Assembly (NCBI RefSeq): GCF_964355755.1
Contig: NC_092674.1
Location: forward strand, 14,205,001-14,269,000
Reading direction: 5' to 3'
Length of the DNA stretch: 64,000 nt
Origin: Antedon mediterranea
Taxonomy: Eukaryota > Echinodermata > Crinoidea > Comatulida > Antedonidae
Within the stretch, counting starts at the first letter, position 1. Each line of letters begins with the position of its first letter. The notes beneath the pieces were generated by a model. That model saw nothing but the letters and a program-made list of their open reading frames with translations. It searched no databases and was not told the DNA's origin. Of the stretch, positions 43,561 to 56,339 are shown one piece after another. The position numbers were made by a program, and so were the translations under genes.

Positions 43561-44739
43561 ATGGCGATACAGTAGGCATACATGCAGAGTACCAGAAGGT
43601 ACCAGTTCCAGAAACGAATGAAACACAAATTTAATTAGGTAGGTTATTAATACAAGTATGGATGCAAACATTACAACGGACAATGATTAATAGTTTCCCG
43701 AGAAATTATTAAATTAAACTAAAATGTGAACTCAATCATCACCGTGTTGAGTTCGGGATATCCGCGTTAACGCACACAGTGTAACAAACATCTTAAAATA
43801 CGCACATACTCTCTGACGTGAAAAAAAAATATATAGTACTGAATTAAATGTCTATTTTGTGTCATACAGAGTGCGAATAACCAATACATTTTAAAGTGTA
43901 TGTTTCAAACCAATGCATATTATTTGATTTTTTTTAGTTTTCCAGTTAAGCACAATTGTGACATCTATAATTGTCTATACAAATGTCTATAAATTCCATG
44001 TCCTTTATTGTCTGACTTCCAATGGGTTTTTGGTTGAATTTGACAATTTCTTTTTTCATTTTATAAGAGAAAACCTTAGTTTTGACGAAAGAGATTAACT
44101 TTATTAAAACTACAAAATAACCTATTTAAAGTGTCATTTAATTAATCTTCATTTTTCATGTTTTTGGAGGACATACGTCTTTAATATTAAGCATTTATTT
44201 GATTTTCTTATTACTTAATTAACCGCTTTACGTCATACTGCATGGTAGGTATTAACTGTCCTTTTTAAATATAAATTTTCGACTTACATAGTGCAATTTA
44301 CTTCATTTCTTGTGTTGTGTTAGGTAGCTAGAATTAAGGATAGTTTGTCTTGACTGAAAGTTTAATATATTTTGAATTGTATGTTTATCGTATTAACATT
44401 TTTCTGTAATTGTAGTATTGATTTATTAAATTGATTCGTATGAGGGTTTACGTTAACAATGATATAACTTCCTTATATTGTAATAGTATTGTCGTGGATG
44501 CGCTAAACTTCCAAATACCACAAACACACACAAGCCCATGATTAATAGCCTAAACATTTGTATACGTTTTCTTTGGTTTTTTATGTTTTGCTCCCCTTCA
44601 ATGTTTGCCGTTGGTGGCGACATACATTTTGCTTTATTCGTTGGCCATGCGTGAAGTCTTCAACATTATGATGCTGTACTCTAGCTGTTCGACCAGTGTT
44701 CAGCTATTAAAAACAGTTATCGTAAGAGGAGATAGGAAA
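43561..44739. other. Non-coding; third copy of the 6.2-kb unit
   Basis: 44,215-44,600 matches 42,540-42,760, 52,420-52,800 and 6,300-6,510 (TTAACCGCTTTACGTCA, GTCGTGGATGCGC, ACATTTGTATACGTTTTCTT). No gene. Confidence 0.6.
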
Positions 44740-44770
44740 ATGCGAAGCATCCTCGTAGTATTGTGTGCAG
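44740..44770 (+). other. Possible signal-peptide first exon (weak)
   Basis: ATG at 44,740 (AAAATGC context) opens MRSILVVLCA, a hydrophobic signal-peptide-like start, ending at a donor-like GCAG|GTATATA. A diverged twin at 45,870-45,902 has TGA right after ATG (ATGTGAAGC) and GCGG|GTAATT, so it is dead. No downstream exon could be joined. Chance is a real alternative. Confidence 0.25.
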
Positions 44771-47700
44771 GTATATAAACATAAACGCTCATACTATCAG
44801 TACTCCGTTTAATAAAACTGTCCCGCTTGTACATGGAACTTGAAAAAAAAATTATAGGTACTTACAATACAATTTCACTATAAATCGTTGATATCATGTG
44901 CATATAAACATCAGTGGATGTGTTTTACAATTGTTATCATTGTATCCCGAATATCTTGAACTAGAATTCACGCGAATATGGTTGAGTTTCATCAAAAAAC
45001 AAAATGGTGGCGATTAGCAGTTTTACTGAAAGATTTTCGATTTCAAAAGTACGTACCGAAGGACATAATACAGAAACAAATCAATAAATACGATGATTTT
45101 ATGTATTCACCTAAAATTAGCACCCTGGGAATTACTTCCGAAAGAGAAACCTGTCACAAAATGAGTCCACATTTTTGATTTGGACTCAAACAAACCCAAT
45201 TTGTGTTTTGTATGTACAATTAGGGTTGATGGATGGGGAAATAGATGAGTACAAAAGGAACAATTTTTAAATGTATTCTTTATCCACTCAGCAACGAAAT
45301 ATTGTTTTCATGTTGTATAGGCCTATAAACAATATATATTATTTTATTTTATTTTTATTTTTTTTAAATAAAATAAAATAATATACCACTAAATACAGTA
45401 GAACATTTGCGATTTAATAATTTATTAAAGCGGTCACAGTCATAGTCGAATAAAATAGTAAAGTACATGTAACGATACACCAGTACGACGTTTACATTGT
45501 TTGTAATTATTAATTAATACAAACGTTGAGAAGCAACTGTCAGTAATAACGTTTATTTGTATAATATGTGTTTATATATCTAACAGTACCCACACTCACA
45601 GTACAAACTTTAATTGTATATATTTTTTTTTAACACTATCCACACTCGCAGTAAGAAATTTGCGATTCACAATGGCGACCAAAAATGTTTTTAACCATTT
45701 TTGTATCCTCCAAGGGCCCATACATTTACCTACTTGTGTTAAACCAAATAATTATTGAGAGATAGGAATGTTCCATTCACCGCAAATCAATATATTATTT
45801 GTATAAATGTATAATTTAAAAAAAATTAAAAGCTGTTATCAGCTATTAATAATATAACAATTATCGTAGAAGGAGAAAGGTGTATGTGAAGCATCCTCTT
45901 ATTATTGTGTGCGGGTAATTCTCCAGATAGACATCCATTAGACAATTTAAACCACGATCGGAATTATTTAACTCAATTTAATTAGTAAACAGGGTTACAT
46001 CAGGTGTTTAAAATCAGTACCGAAAGTACGAACCAACTTTATATATCCTAGAAGTAACACGCGATTTGCCGAATTTTGCCTTTACGTTAATTTATATATA
46101 GATGAAGTGACCTTTAAAGTTCAGTATATACATATATTTATCGGCTAAATTTTAGCATAGAAAATATAAGAACCGCGAACGTAAGACGTAGGCCTACCCA
46201 CGGGCCAAGAGGTATTCTTTTATTGTTCAACTATTCTAATGTTTTAACATCGCTAATCGCGCGACCCTTTGAAACTTGTCGTTGTATATGATGTGTGAGC
46301 GTGCGCGATGCTATATTCTAGGCGTTGGAGTAAACAACCCAACGAAAGTGACAGTGGGGAGACGTGTAAATGATGGTTGCGAATGAACTGCCGTTGCTTA
46401 CAAAGGGAGCATACCGCCTCTCGTACCTACGCATTTTGGTCCCTGGATGTGTATAGCATGGTCCCGGATGTCAACGCGTGAGGCCAACTAAATAAGATAA
46501 TAGAGTTACTGTATAAATAGTTTCGTACCAAGAGACACCACCAGACAAGAAAATCCTATCCCTAGCAAGTAACTTTGATTCAGATGTTGGTCCTTGCAAC
46601 TTTGATACAGCCCAGATATCCACACGTGAACCGCACTGAAAATGAGTTCGTGAATTAGGCGTTTTACTGTAATATTAAATATGTTTGTTACTAAAACAAG
46701 TTTGATCAAATAAATTCTACAATATTAGGGCCTAATAAATCATATTTTTCGTCAGAAATAAGGAAGATGGCGCCTCGGCAAACGTGCCTGTTTGTGAGTG
46801 AGAATCAATAATACACCATCATTAATTTTGAGAGGTTCAGGGAAGTTACCATTTACACTAACAACTTGCGTACGGTTAGTGAGATAAGATTAGAACCAGT
46901 CTCAGTACAAATCCTTTTTTGTAAAACAATTGCCTTTTTTAAACGTCTATAAGATTTATGGTTGAATGAGCTTATTGAAAACCGGATTGTTAAGTATGAA
47001 TAATTTTATTTTTGGAAAGTTACATTTCAACATTTCCTCATATGAGGATAATTAGTGGACAAGGTAAATAAGCCTATGCGTTTTTTTTAAAGTATCTTGG
47101 CGAATGTTCGTAAAACACACATTAAAACGTGAGGCAACGTATTTTAGGACAGAATATTGTTTTGTTGATAACTATTTTATTATTTGTTTTATAATTATTC
47201 TTGTGTCCGAGATGTTTTAGGAGATTTTCATAATTATTAGGTTTGTCTTTCCATCAATCTTATTCAGAAAGTAATTATATTTAGCTATTTTGATCGGCCT
47301 AAACCAGGCAAACTAAGATTTGTATATCTTTTTTAAAATTGAAAATAAACTCTTTTATTATCATCCCAATTAACAGTGCAAAATCACATTCTTCCACCTT
47401 TGTCGAGAAAAGTCGACACGCATACATACTTTGATATACAGATATTTCGATACCTTCAAAGCCTCTAACGATTAGAAAGACTATGAGGTCAAGGGGTAAA
47501 TTTGCTTGTAACATATTGAAACCACACGATTGCTGTTGGAAATATGTAATATTTTACTAGTGACATTAGACAAATCGATATTATAAGTGTTTCAGAAAAG
47601 TTATTTATATTGTACTTTATTTTTTATTATTTTTACGTAGTTGTGTTCGTTTTTATGAACATTCAATGTTATTTTTCTAGTGCAATAAATGGTCACTAAG

Positions 47701-48572
47701 GCCAAATTAATAACCCCAGTATCTTTTACATTATTTTGTACATTAATAACAATTTCAAAGCAAAGCATGAGCTCTTTTCTTTCTATTAATATCAATAATA
47801 ACTTGCTAAACACATTTCTTATATTTGTATTGTACTCCCGCAGCGATAATAATAAGTAACAAAAAAGAAATTATATCCATGTCAGCATTTATGTGGTTGG
47901 GTAGTAGCACAGCTATCATTTTTATTCTGATGTTTAACGTTGGGAAACATGTAGTGTTAATTCTCACAAGAAGGCATAGTAACATAAGACAATTTGTTGT
48001 AATCATTGCCATTATAAACTAAAAATATGGTAGTTTACCTGCTAATCAATGATTGTCTTTCATCAGGTGCGTGGCGTAGTAGGCTATTTGTCAGCCGATT
48101 GCAAATTCTCGCCAAAACACAACGAACAAAATCAAATGAAAACGGGATAAAAATATACGTACCAAAACCCACTTTACATATCCATTTAAAAAGTACTCAT
48201 GAAGTCGTTTGGTGATCAATATTGCACTTAGATGTTAAACATCCGTCAATTGAGTAACGATGCCTCACACAGTATGGTCTCCGGAAAAACAAAGAATTTT
48301 CGATTCTACACCTTTTGTTATACTGCACATTTTAAATTTATAGTAACCAATACGTTCAATGGAGTCAACTAACTGTAAATATCAACAACGGTGTGTTTCT
48401 CACAACAAAACCTACGTTTTTCATGGGATTTACAACGACGTTTTTTAAGAGTGCTATTTTTATGCATATTTTAGGTATGTTATTACCGTCGGTCCTTTCA
48501 ACTGAAAATTCATTTTTTTAAATCACACTGAATTATATAGCACCCCTTATTAATAATGTTTGTAACACTTAC
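44771..48572. other. Long non-coding stretch
   Basis: No supported gene. 44,855-44,965 resembles 15,330-15,430. A pair of 19-bp inverted A/T-rich arms is at 45,336-45,354 and 45,366-45,384. 45,830-45,905 duplicates 44,695-44,775. Frames of 60-71 codons at 44,978, 46,506, 47,299, 47,601, 47,806 and 47,825 are unconvincing. 48,480-48,572 is the donor-side intron unit of ankyrin exon D. Confidence 0.5.
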
Positions 48573-48671
48573 ATTTTCCTGAAGATCCAATTTAGCACCT
48601 GCCTTGAGCAAAATACTGCAAACATCTGTGTGGCCCTTAATTGCAGCAGAATGCAAAGGTGTCCAACCATC
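48573..48671 (-). CDS. Ankyrin-repeat exon D (99 bp, one repeat)
   Basis: A 33-residue ankyrin repeat in a phase-0 exon with acceptor AATATTTCAG and donor GTAAGTG. Residues 1-12 read DGWTPLHSAAIK, the closest of the set to the ankyrin consensus (TPLH), followed by GHTDVCSILLKAG and AKLDLQEN. It differs from A, B and F at the end as well (LDLQEN instead of VDLPNN), so it is an older branch. In transcription order it lies between exon E (55,579) and the broken copy C (30,721). The frame is open through both borders. Confidence 0.84.
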
Positions 48672-50344
48672 CTGAAATATTACAAATAATATTATTATGT
48701 TATAGTATTTTTCACTTTACAACAAACTATTTAATATTGTACTAAAATAAATTAGATGGGATCATGTATAATACTACTTCAATTAAATAATTAAATTTAT
48801 ATATTTAAAGTATGATAAATTGTAAAAAAATTGCTAACTATAGTTTATTAATATTTGATATTTTCGTTGTAAAGTGCATTACAAACGCATTTGCTTGCAT
48901 GGTATTCTTGTGGATGGTACAGTACGTTTTAAACACTTAATTACGAGATTAACACGGAAACGCTTTTATATCCGATAAGAGGTATTTTATATACAATCTA
49001 TCATTTTAAGATTTTATTGACTTCTGCATTACAAGGTAGTTTTTTTATTGTAAGATAGTAAAACGTTAAAAGTTGTATAAAGTACATATTTTGTTTCATT
49101 ACTACAATACCAACACATACTTATCAATATAAGTATATGCGAGTTACTTTTTGGTAACTTAAAACCAATTGCCATAAACACAGGTTGGTAAATGATACTG
49201 GTATGTACTTCTAATTTATAAAAAAATATATATTTTAGTTATAAACTGTTAATATTAAATCATTGGACAGTTTGTGTGAATTGTGTAATGATACCGATGA
49301 TACCGATGTATCTTTAAAACATTCGTGTTTTTTTAAGATGTCCTACGCATACATCGGCAAATGGAGCATCACCTATTTTGAACCGACTGCCATCTTATTC
49401 TTAAATAAACGTTTACTAAGTTTATCCAGTAAGTTAAGATTTGCTGTCATCTTACTTCTATCACTATGAACACACTTATTAAGAAATCAGCAGCATTTCA
49501 TCACATAGGATTGATAATTGGATTGGTCTTTCTTAATTTTTTTCTTTCTTAATCAGGTGTAATCCCTATTGCAGCACAAGCGAATCCACATCGAAATTCG
49601 ATGCAGTATAATCTGTATAATCCATGCTGTAACATCCATATTTAAACCAGAACACTGGTATTACTATTACCACATATTAATCATTAAAGATTCCCTGGTT
49701 TCGTTTAAATCAGATGCAATTGGAATTCCACGAACCTCAACAGCATCCTTGTATTCCACCCTACCACTGGATCGGTCACTTAGAATTATGCACCTCAACA
49801 GCATCCTTACTCGATCGGTGCTATTAATACTTATTGAGGTATAGGCTGGTTTATTTTTGCAGAAACCAGATATCCTCTAATTTGCATAAGTTGAAAATTA
49901 TTATCGTTTGACCAAAATCACAAAGTCATCAATATCATCTTGGAATTGACTAATATCAGCATTAACCTTTAGTACTTCACCTGAAGTAACCAACATAAAA
50001 CATAGCGTGACACACTTTTCAAATCGTGTTCCCAGGTTTCTGCACCGCGTTAAAATCGCCTAATCGACCAAATATATTGGGATATGCATACAGATATAGT
50101 TATGTCAGGAATAGACAATGTAAGTCGCTTATTACGAAGATGGACCTATTTCACCATGTACAGAAGCAACACCTTCCACGCGAATCATTAAAAAAATATT
50201 ACCAAACTGACAAGCACTCGCTTATTTTTGGTGTACTGTTGGGTGTTGGGTGTTGTTGTTGTAACATTGTAATAATTGAAATTGTAAATGTTTGCCGCGG
50301 GTATTATGGAGAGAAGAAATCCTATTTGCACTTGCTTCAACATT
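48672..50344. other. Non-coding stretch
   Basis: 48,672-48,760 is the ankyrin acceptor-side intron. Plus frames at 49,263 (68 codons), 49,569 (91) and 50,026 (112) were inspected and show no recognisable domain. 49,721-49,816 contains a diverged tandem duplication (CCACGAACCTCAACAGCATC and GCACCTCAACAGCATCCTTA). 50,091-50,180 resembles 26,108-26,235 (GTCAGGAATAGACAATGTAA, CAACACCTTCC). Confidence 0.45.
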
Positions 50345-51425
50345 TGTTATGGTTATGGTTTTAAATTTATATAGCGCAAAATACAAACAGTCTCTATGCG
50401 CTGTTTAGCACAAGTGTGAAAATGAAAAAAAATGTTGATGTCAAATAAACCACGAAATAGCCTAAAAACAGAATAAATTGACCAAGACAACAGAAAAAGT
50501 CCGAAAACGGAATCTCACATCACCACACTGTTTCACTAACTTGTCAAGACAAGCTAACTATTTATTCACAAGTGTCATGTGTGAGCATCTGACTATCCTG
50601 CCTAACAAACAATAAAATGGATAAAATGTATATATGAGAAAAATAATGAATTCACACAGAACGAAACAATTGAGTCTTCAAGTGAGCTTTGAAGATCGAA
50701 ACGGAGGGAGACTCACGAATCACACAAATGCAAAGAGTTCCACAATTTTGGAGCAGCGACCACGAAAGATTGCTCCTCACATGATTTCAATCTACACCGT
50801 GGATATTCGAGAGTAGTTAAGTCAGACGTAGACCGTAGGGAACGAGTACAGGTCGCCGAGCGAAACTTGATTAACTCATGAAAATGATGAATGGATTTGA
50901 AAACAAATAAAAGAACTTTGAAAACAATACGCTTTTCAACAGGGAGCCAATGGAGACGACGGAGAACAGGGGTGATATGTTGAAATTTAGGTGTCTGAGT
51001 GACGAGACGGGCGGCACTCTTAATTAGTAGTTGAAGTCTTCTAATAGATGTTTGAGGCAATCCATAAAGAACTCCATTACAATAGTCCAATCTGGATGTT
51101 ACTAGGGCATACACTAGCTTTAATGTAGCATCCTCGTTTTAAGAAACTTCTAACTACCCTGATGTTCCGGAGTTCAAAAGATACTGCTCGGCTAACATTG
51201 GTGATATGCCTGCCATGGATAAAGCGGAGTCGAACATTACGCCGATATTACGTACCTCAGACGATGGAATGATATTGGCGACTCCCACACGAATGGTTTC
51301 AATTATGGGCATGTTTGCGTGACGTTTGGGATTTATGTAAAGGACTTCTTATCAGTGTTACAGCGAAGCATGTTGGAAAACAGCCACGAATGTACATCAT
51401 CAATACATGCCTCTAGGATGCGGAT
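50345..51425 (-). pseudogene. L2-like LINE fragment (end of reverse transcriptase and 3' region)
   Basis: A 5'-truncated LINE. It starts after the catalytic box at LEACIDDVHSWLFSNML, continues as SSEVRNIGVMFDSALSM and HITNVSRAVSFELRNI, then LVYALVTSRLDYCNGVLYG, RRLQLLIKSAARLVTQTPK, ITPVLRRLHWLPVEKRIVFK and VAAPKLWNSL, and stops at 50,713. At least three frameshifts (near 51,350, 51,210 and 51,120) break it. The open 133-codon piece is 50,713-51,114. The 3' region ends in GCGCTATATAAATTT followed by AACCAT-type repeats (50,345-50,375), the tail expected of L2-type elements. The catalytic palm is absent. Confidence 0.87.
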
Positions 51426-52210
51426 TGAATATTTTCTATACAATACAAAACCGTATACAATAAAACTTGTATTAGGCCTAAGTTTGCAATAATTTGTATA
51501 ATTAATGTTTCTCTATAAATTGCGTCTTCAGCGATGTTTTCATATTAAGCTGTACTAATTTTAAATCAATCGGAGTTCTTTAGTCCTATACATTATAGTG
51601 AGTGTTGAGTTGATAAAATAATCAAAACTGATTACATTTCGATTATCAGAAAGCTTAATTGTTTTAATATTTGCATAAACAATTATTATTTTTTCTTTTT
51701 ACTTGGTTAGATAAAACATGTTAGTTAGATAATGACAACATTGTGGTTAACATTCTTCATTTAATGATATTATTTTAAGTATTCCCACAAATTGCACTGT
51801 TTATGTATACCTAAATAGGTACAGTAGCTCTTTTTATATATTTGTTGCTGTTATGATAAAAAATATTTCACTTCAAAAACTTTCCAAAAATAGCGATACA
51901 CAACAATGACAACAAAAAAAGAGGTGAAACCAAATTCTATTTTACGTTCTTGTCACTATAAATATTTTGAACGACTGAGTTGGACAAAAAGGTGCGTTAT
52001 ATTGGTTCACATGAGCAAAGTTGAAATAAGAAAGATATTTCGAAACCAGTGTTACACTGTAAAAATAATTTTGGAAAAGACACAAATAAAGCATAAATCA
52101 ACAATTATTATTGCCTACTTATCAACCAAACCACAGCACCAAACGTGTGGTCATAAAGCAAATATTCAATTCACAGTAATTCATTTTCTGATTTTTTTTT
52201 AAATTAATTT
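51426..52210. repeat. Segmental duplication D5, copy 2
   Basis: Partner of 20,078-20,981, running uninterrupted into the sequence that resumes at 25,162. It is therefore the empty site for the Penelope-like element. The 98-codon plus frame at 51,906-52,202 is broken in copy 1 and has no family. Confidence 0.85.
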
Positions 52211-53915
52211 GTGTAATGTTTTATATTATTGTAATTCGATGTTTTCTTTATTTTTACTATTATAATGCCAATTATTATCTTTTGTAAATAAGGATTAAGT
52301 CGAATCGACTTTAGATCTGCAAGTAAGTAACAGAGAAGCTGTTCTCTTGTTCGTTCTCAGGTGGTGATTGAATCTGAGTTGAAAGTTTGTAATAAATTAG
52401 GCTATTTATTAGATTTTCCTAATACTTAACGTCACCCTTAATATGTATTAACTGTCCTTTTTAAATATCAATTTTTTCGACTTACAGTATATTCAATATA
52501 TTTCATTCTTGTGTTGTGTTAGGTAGCTAACATTATGAATAGTTTGTCTTGAATGAAGTTTAATTTAATTTTAATTACATGTTTATCGTAATAACATTTG
52601 TCTGTAATTGCAGTATTAATTTGTTTAAAATGAATCTTATGAGTTTTTAAAGAAACAATGGTACTTCATATACAGAACTACTAGTAGTATTGTCGCGGAT
52701 GCGCCAAACTTCCAATGACACAAACGCACGCACACAGTACAGGTCAATGATTAAAAACCTAAACATTTGTATACGTTTTCTTTGTAGTTTAGGCCTATGT
52801 CAGTTTCAGATTGTTATTTGTAAATTAAAGTGCAATTAACCCTACAATCGTCATATTTCATTTAGAGTAGTACGTCCTGTACTTAGAATTTACTTTTACA
52901 ATAATTGACTCACGGTTGTATTGCGTCGCCCTTCCACATAACCTTTTATCTCATCCCATCCTATTGAAATCGAATTTAGACATTGTAGGCCTAAATAGAT
53001 GTGTTATGAATGTGACAAAATGCCTTGATACATGCTTAAATAAACTCTCATAGAACTGTCTATTATGGTTACGAAAAATATTCCAACAAATATTGTTGTG
53101 ACGTCACACCAAAAAATCGTATTTGGTACGCTACCAATAATAGGCCTACTACTGTTTTAATAGTATAACGATTTCTCGGCAATATAAATAAAAGAAGGGG
53201 TACTATACAGCTAGAGCTGTTCCGCTTTTTGATTCTCTCAACCAGCTTTACAGATTGTTGTTATTAATTCAGTTCGAACGTAAACGAGTTGGCAGTAAAA
53301 TGAATAGAAGTTTTAAAAGGAAGTAAAAGAGAGGCGTAGGTAATGAAGGTGAGCGAATAAGGCCTGTTCCACGTCTTTTTGTGTGATTCGTGCGTTTATA
53401 CCTATTATAGATACTGTTATATACATTCTGTAAAAGCATGGTGCTCAGGTTTCTTTGTTGTTGCCGACGGATCTATTATGATGTTATTTATAATACAGGT
53501 CATGATTATTGTTATTAAAATAGGAAAATAAACTACTAAATTGTGTTTGTGTTGTACCATGTTGTGTTTCAGTTACTGAACAACATAGTTCTGCTGGTTC
53601 TGTTACTTATATATACAACAGTACTTTATAATAATATTTAATACAATGTGCTATAGAATACAATTTGCTTATGTATCGCTTTTTCACATTGATCAAATCG
53701 ATTGACATTATGATTACAATGTAGTAGCAGTTAAAATATATATCTCAATTATGTATTGAATGAAATTTAAAATCACTTTTTACATTTTTTAATAGTACGT
53801 TCATTTTAATAATGCTTTTAAACCAAAATTCCGATTTAACCAGTCTAATTTGTGCTGGAGGAAGAGCAGTTCATAGCACAAGGCTGGTTAGAAAAATGCA
53901 TGACGATCACCAGAA
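52211..53915. other. Non-coding; fourth copy of the 6.2-kb unit
   Basis: 52,285-52,800 matches 6.18, 42.42 and 44.2 kb (AAGGATTAAGTCGAATCGAC). 52,801-53,915 shows no gene. Confidence 0.6.
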
Positions 53916-54475
53916 ACCCGCCTAGTAATTGGATTGTACAGACGCCTGGTATTCTCAGACCGATGTAACATTCTTTTACAACCATAGGGTAGGGACTAAT
54001 AAAATCTCAAAAAGGTACTCTGACGCTAGATTATCGAGACAAATTATGAACATTCAAATGTCTTAAATGTAATTCTACAATGTAAAGGAAGTCAATGAAG
54101 CTCGAAAAGAAGAGGTCCCGCCATAACACCTCGTGACATCTCAAAGATAAGCCTTCCGTTTTGTAATATCATTTTTTTTTTACCAAATATATACCAACAA
54201 ACTGCGTGTTACATTAGTCAGGTCTATAAAGAGACCAGTGGCATTAGCGCACGTCGTATTACTTAAAAACTGTCTAATTCTGCATAATTATTGCAATACT
54301 TGCTATTGGTTAAAATAAACCTAATATGTTTGCCAATGTCTATTTTAGACTAAATAAGATGAGGAATATAACATTATAAAGTACCATACTTATTATTCGG
54401 GTCGGGGTGGCTGTTAGAGGTTGGGGCGTTCATTCGCGGGAGACGTTTGTTGGTAAAACTTCATAATAAAATAAA
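53916..54475. repeat. Segmental duplication D7, copy 2
   Basis: Partner of 25,248-25,855. It ends in TTGGGGCGTTCATTCGCGGG, the unit that joins D1 copy 2 at 37,946. Confidence 0.8.
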
Positions 54476-54679
54476 TTTAGATATAAAGAATATTAACACT
54501 AAAAAACTAATTTTGTTAAAAATATAACAGAATTTTTATTATCAAGATACTGATTTATAGTGCCCCATCTATTGGTCTTTTGTTATAGACTTTTTATAAA
54601 CTATCATTGGTTGATCTGACATCTCAATGGTAAGATTAACTTTACGATGCAGCGATGTTCAGAACCATTTGATGGGTTG

Positions 54680-55455
54680 TTGAGCTGTGAAATGTGCAAA
54701 AAGTCACATTTATGCAAACAACCACATTTGTGCAAACATGGCGCCCTCAAATGTGCAAATCTGTAAAATTGTATAGTCCACTTATGTGCAAACATCTCGC
54801 CGTTAACTGTAAAAAGGATCAATTTTGAGGTTAAAAATGTGCAAATGAAATTCTACAAACTTGCAAATCATGTTTTTCAACCTAAATCGTTTATTCAAGA
54901 AATATTTTCGCAATTTTAATAACATTTTATTCTTTTACCTGTATTTGTTATAAATGTATACAGTTTTCAATGAGCTTTGGTTTTATTATATACTGAAAAT
55001 ACCTTGCACAATTTGAATATTGATTCGAATTACCAAAGAAAATCGTCAATGAATTTCAAATTGCATAATTTGTTCAAATCGCGTATCAGAAATACATTAA
55101 TAAAATAATATAAAGCAGCAAGCAGCGACCACGTGTCAGTCCTGCATACCCTGACATTCGGATTCTGTCAAAAACAGATTATTTTAGCATGTAGGCCTAT
55201 ATAATGTAATACTATATCTTGAAAACATTGTTAGAAAACCCGTGACTATTTAGAATTAGATTATCATTTTAATAAACGATTTTTGGTTGAACAAAAATGA
55301 TTTGCACATTTTTAGAATTTCATTTTGTACATTTAACGTCAACACTGATCGATTTTACATTTAACGGCGGGGGATGTTTGCACATTAGTGTATTATACAT
55401 TTTTACAGATTTGCATATTTGAGGGTGTAATGTTGGCACAAATGTGGTTGTACAT
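54680..55455. mobile_element. Foldback element with long arms of TTGCACA words
   Basis: Two inverted arms of about 200 bp (54,680-54,885 and 55,270-55,455) enclose about 380 bp of non-coding sequence. Arms are built of repeated GTGCAAA and CACATTTGTGC words with a TTTAACGTCA...TTTAACGGCG block. The right arm lacks its outermost 30 bp or so. Solo arms are at 5,440 and 41,690. A non-autonomous foldback transposon is inferred. Confidence 0.75.
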
Positions 55456-55578
55456 CCTGGCAACACAAATAATCTGTAATATGATGTTATTACTAGCATG
55501 TCCTTCTTTCAATTATATTTTTTTTAAACCACACTGAATTATATAGCACCACTTAATAATACTGTTTGTAGCACTTAC

Positions 55579-55677
55579 ATTGTTTGGAAGATCCAATTTA
55601 GCACCTGCCTTGAGAAAAATAGTGCAAGCATCTGTGTGGCCCTCTTGTGCAGCCACATATAAAGGTGACGATCCTTT
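55579..55677 (-). CDS. Ankyrin-repeat exon E (99 bp, one repeat)
   Basis: A 33-residue ankyrin repeat with acceptor AATATTTCAG and donor GTAAGTG, both phase 0. Residues 1-12 read KGSSPLYVAAQE, then GHTDACTIFLKAG and AKLDLPNN. SPLY, AA, GH and GA keep the fold signature. Cys/Val to Ala and Leu to Phe changes in the helix are mild. The broken copy C shares SPLYVAA and LDL with it, so E and C are the closest pair. It lies about 100 bp from the foldback element and between exons F (60,435) and D (48,573) in transcription order. Confidence 0.84.
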
Positions 55678-56339
55678 CTGAAATATTACAAACATTATTT
55701 AGTATTTTTTCATTCTAAAACAATCTATTTAATATTGTGCTGAAATAAATTTGGATTTAAATAATGCTACGTTGTTAAATTAAATAAAGATTATTAAACT
55801 CTGGTATTTTCTTAATAATATATAATAATGATAATAATGTATTTTATACGTATACATCTGTCTTTCTTTATAGTACATTTTTATAGTACTGTATAAATGT
55901 AAGACAAATAAGGGATTTTTTTTGCCTGAAAAATAAGCACTAGTGCTAATATAGTCTGAGTGTAAATTAAGATAAAGTGACGTTTGAACTGGCAGTTACA
56001 GCTAAAAATATATCTAGGAACCACATTCTTTTAGGTGACACATTTGGACTGCTAAATTCTTACCATTGGTTTCATTTTACCGTTACTTGGAGGAGATATA
56101 TTTTTTTTTTATGTTTTAAAAAATCGAATGGAAATCTCGATTTATTAATATCCATTTATTGTATCATTGGCATAAAATGCAGTTTTGATCTGTACAGCAC
56201 AATACAATGCAAAAACAGAAAACTGAAAAACAACGACACATCATTTTACTAACATCCAGTGCCCTAATAGTCCAGTAAATAGGGTGAACCTAGAACAAAT
56301 TGCAACAGAATTTTGTTTTGTTTTGTCTGGTAAATATGG
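55678..56339. other. Ankyrin intron, non-coding
   Basis: 55,730-55,860 corresponds to 35,200-35,300 and 27,535-27,600 and is the uninterrupted version of the LINE-B target. 56,130-56,275 matches 4.3-4.44 and 28.2-28.33 kb. The 91-codon plus frame at 55,977-56,252 is unconvincing. Confidence 0.6.

Noticed and set aside
54054-54272. Conserved coding exons in duplicate D7
   Set aside because: The 75-codon frame at 25,217-25,444 is not kept in the copy at 53.9-54.3 kb.
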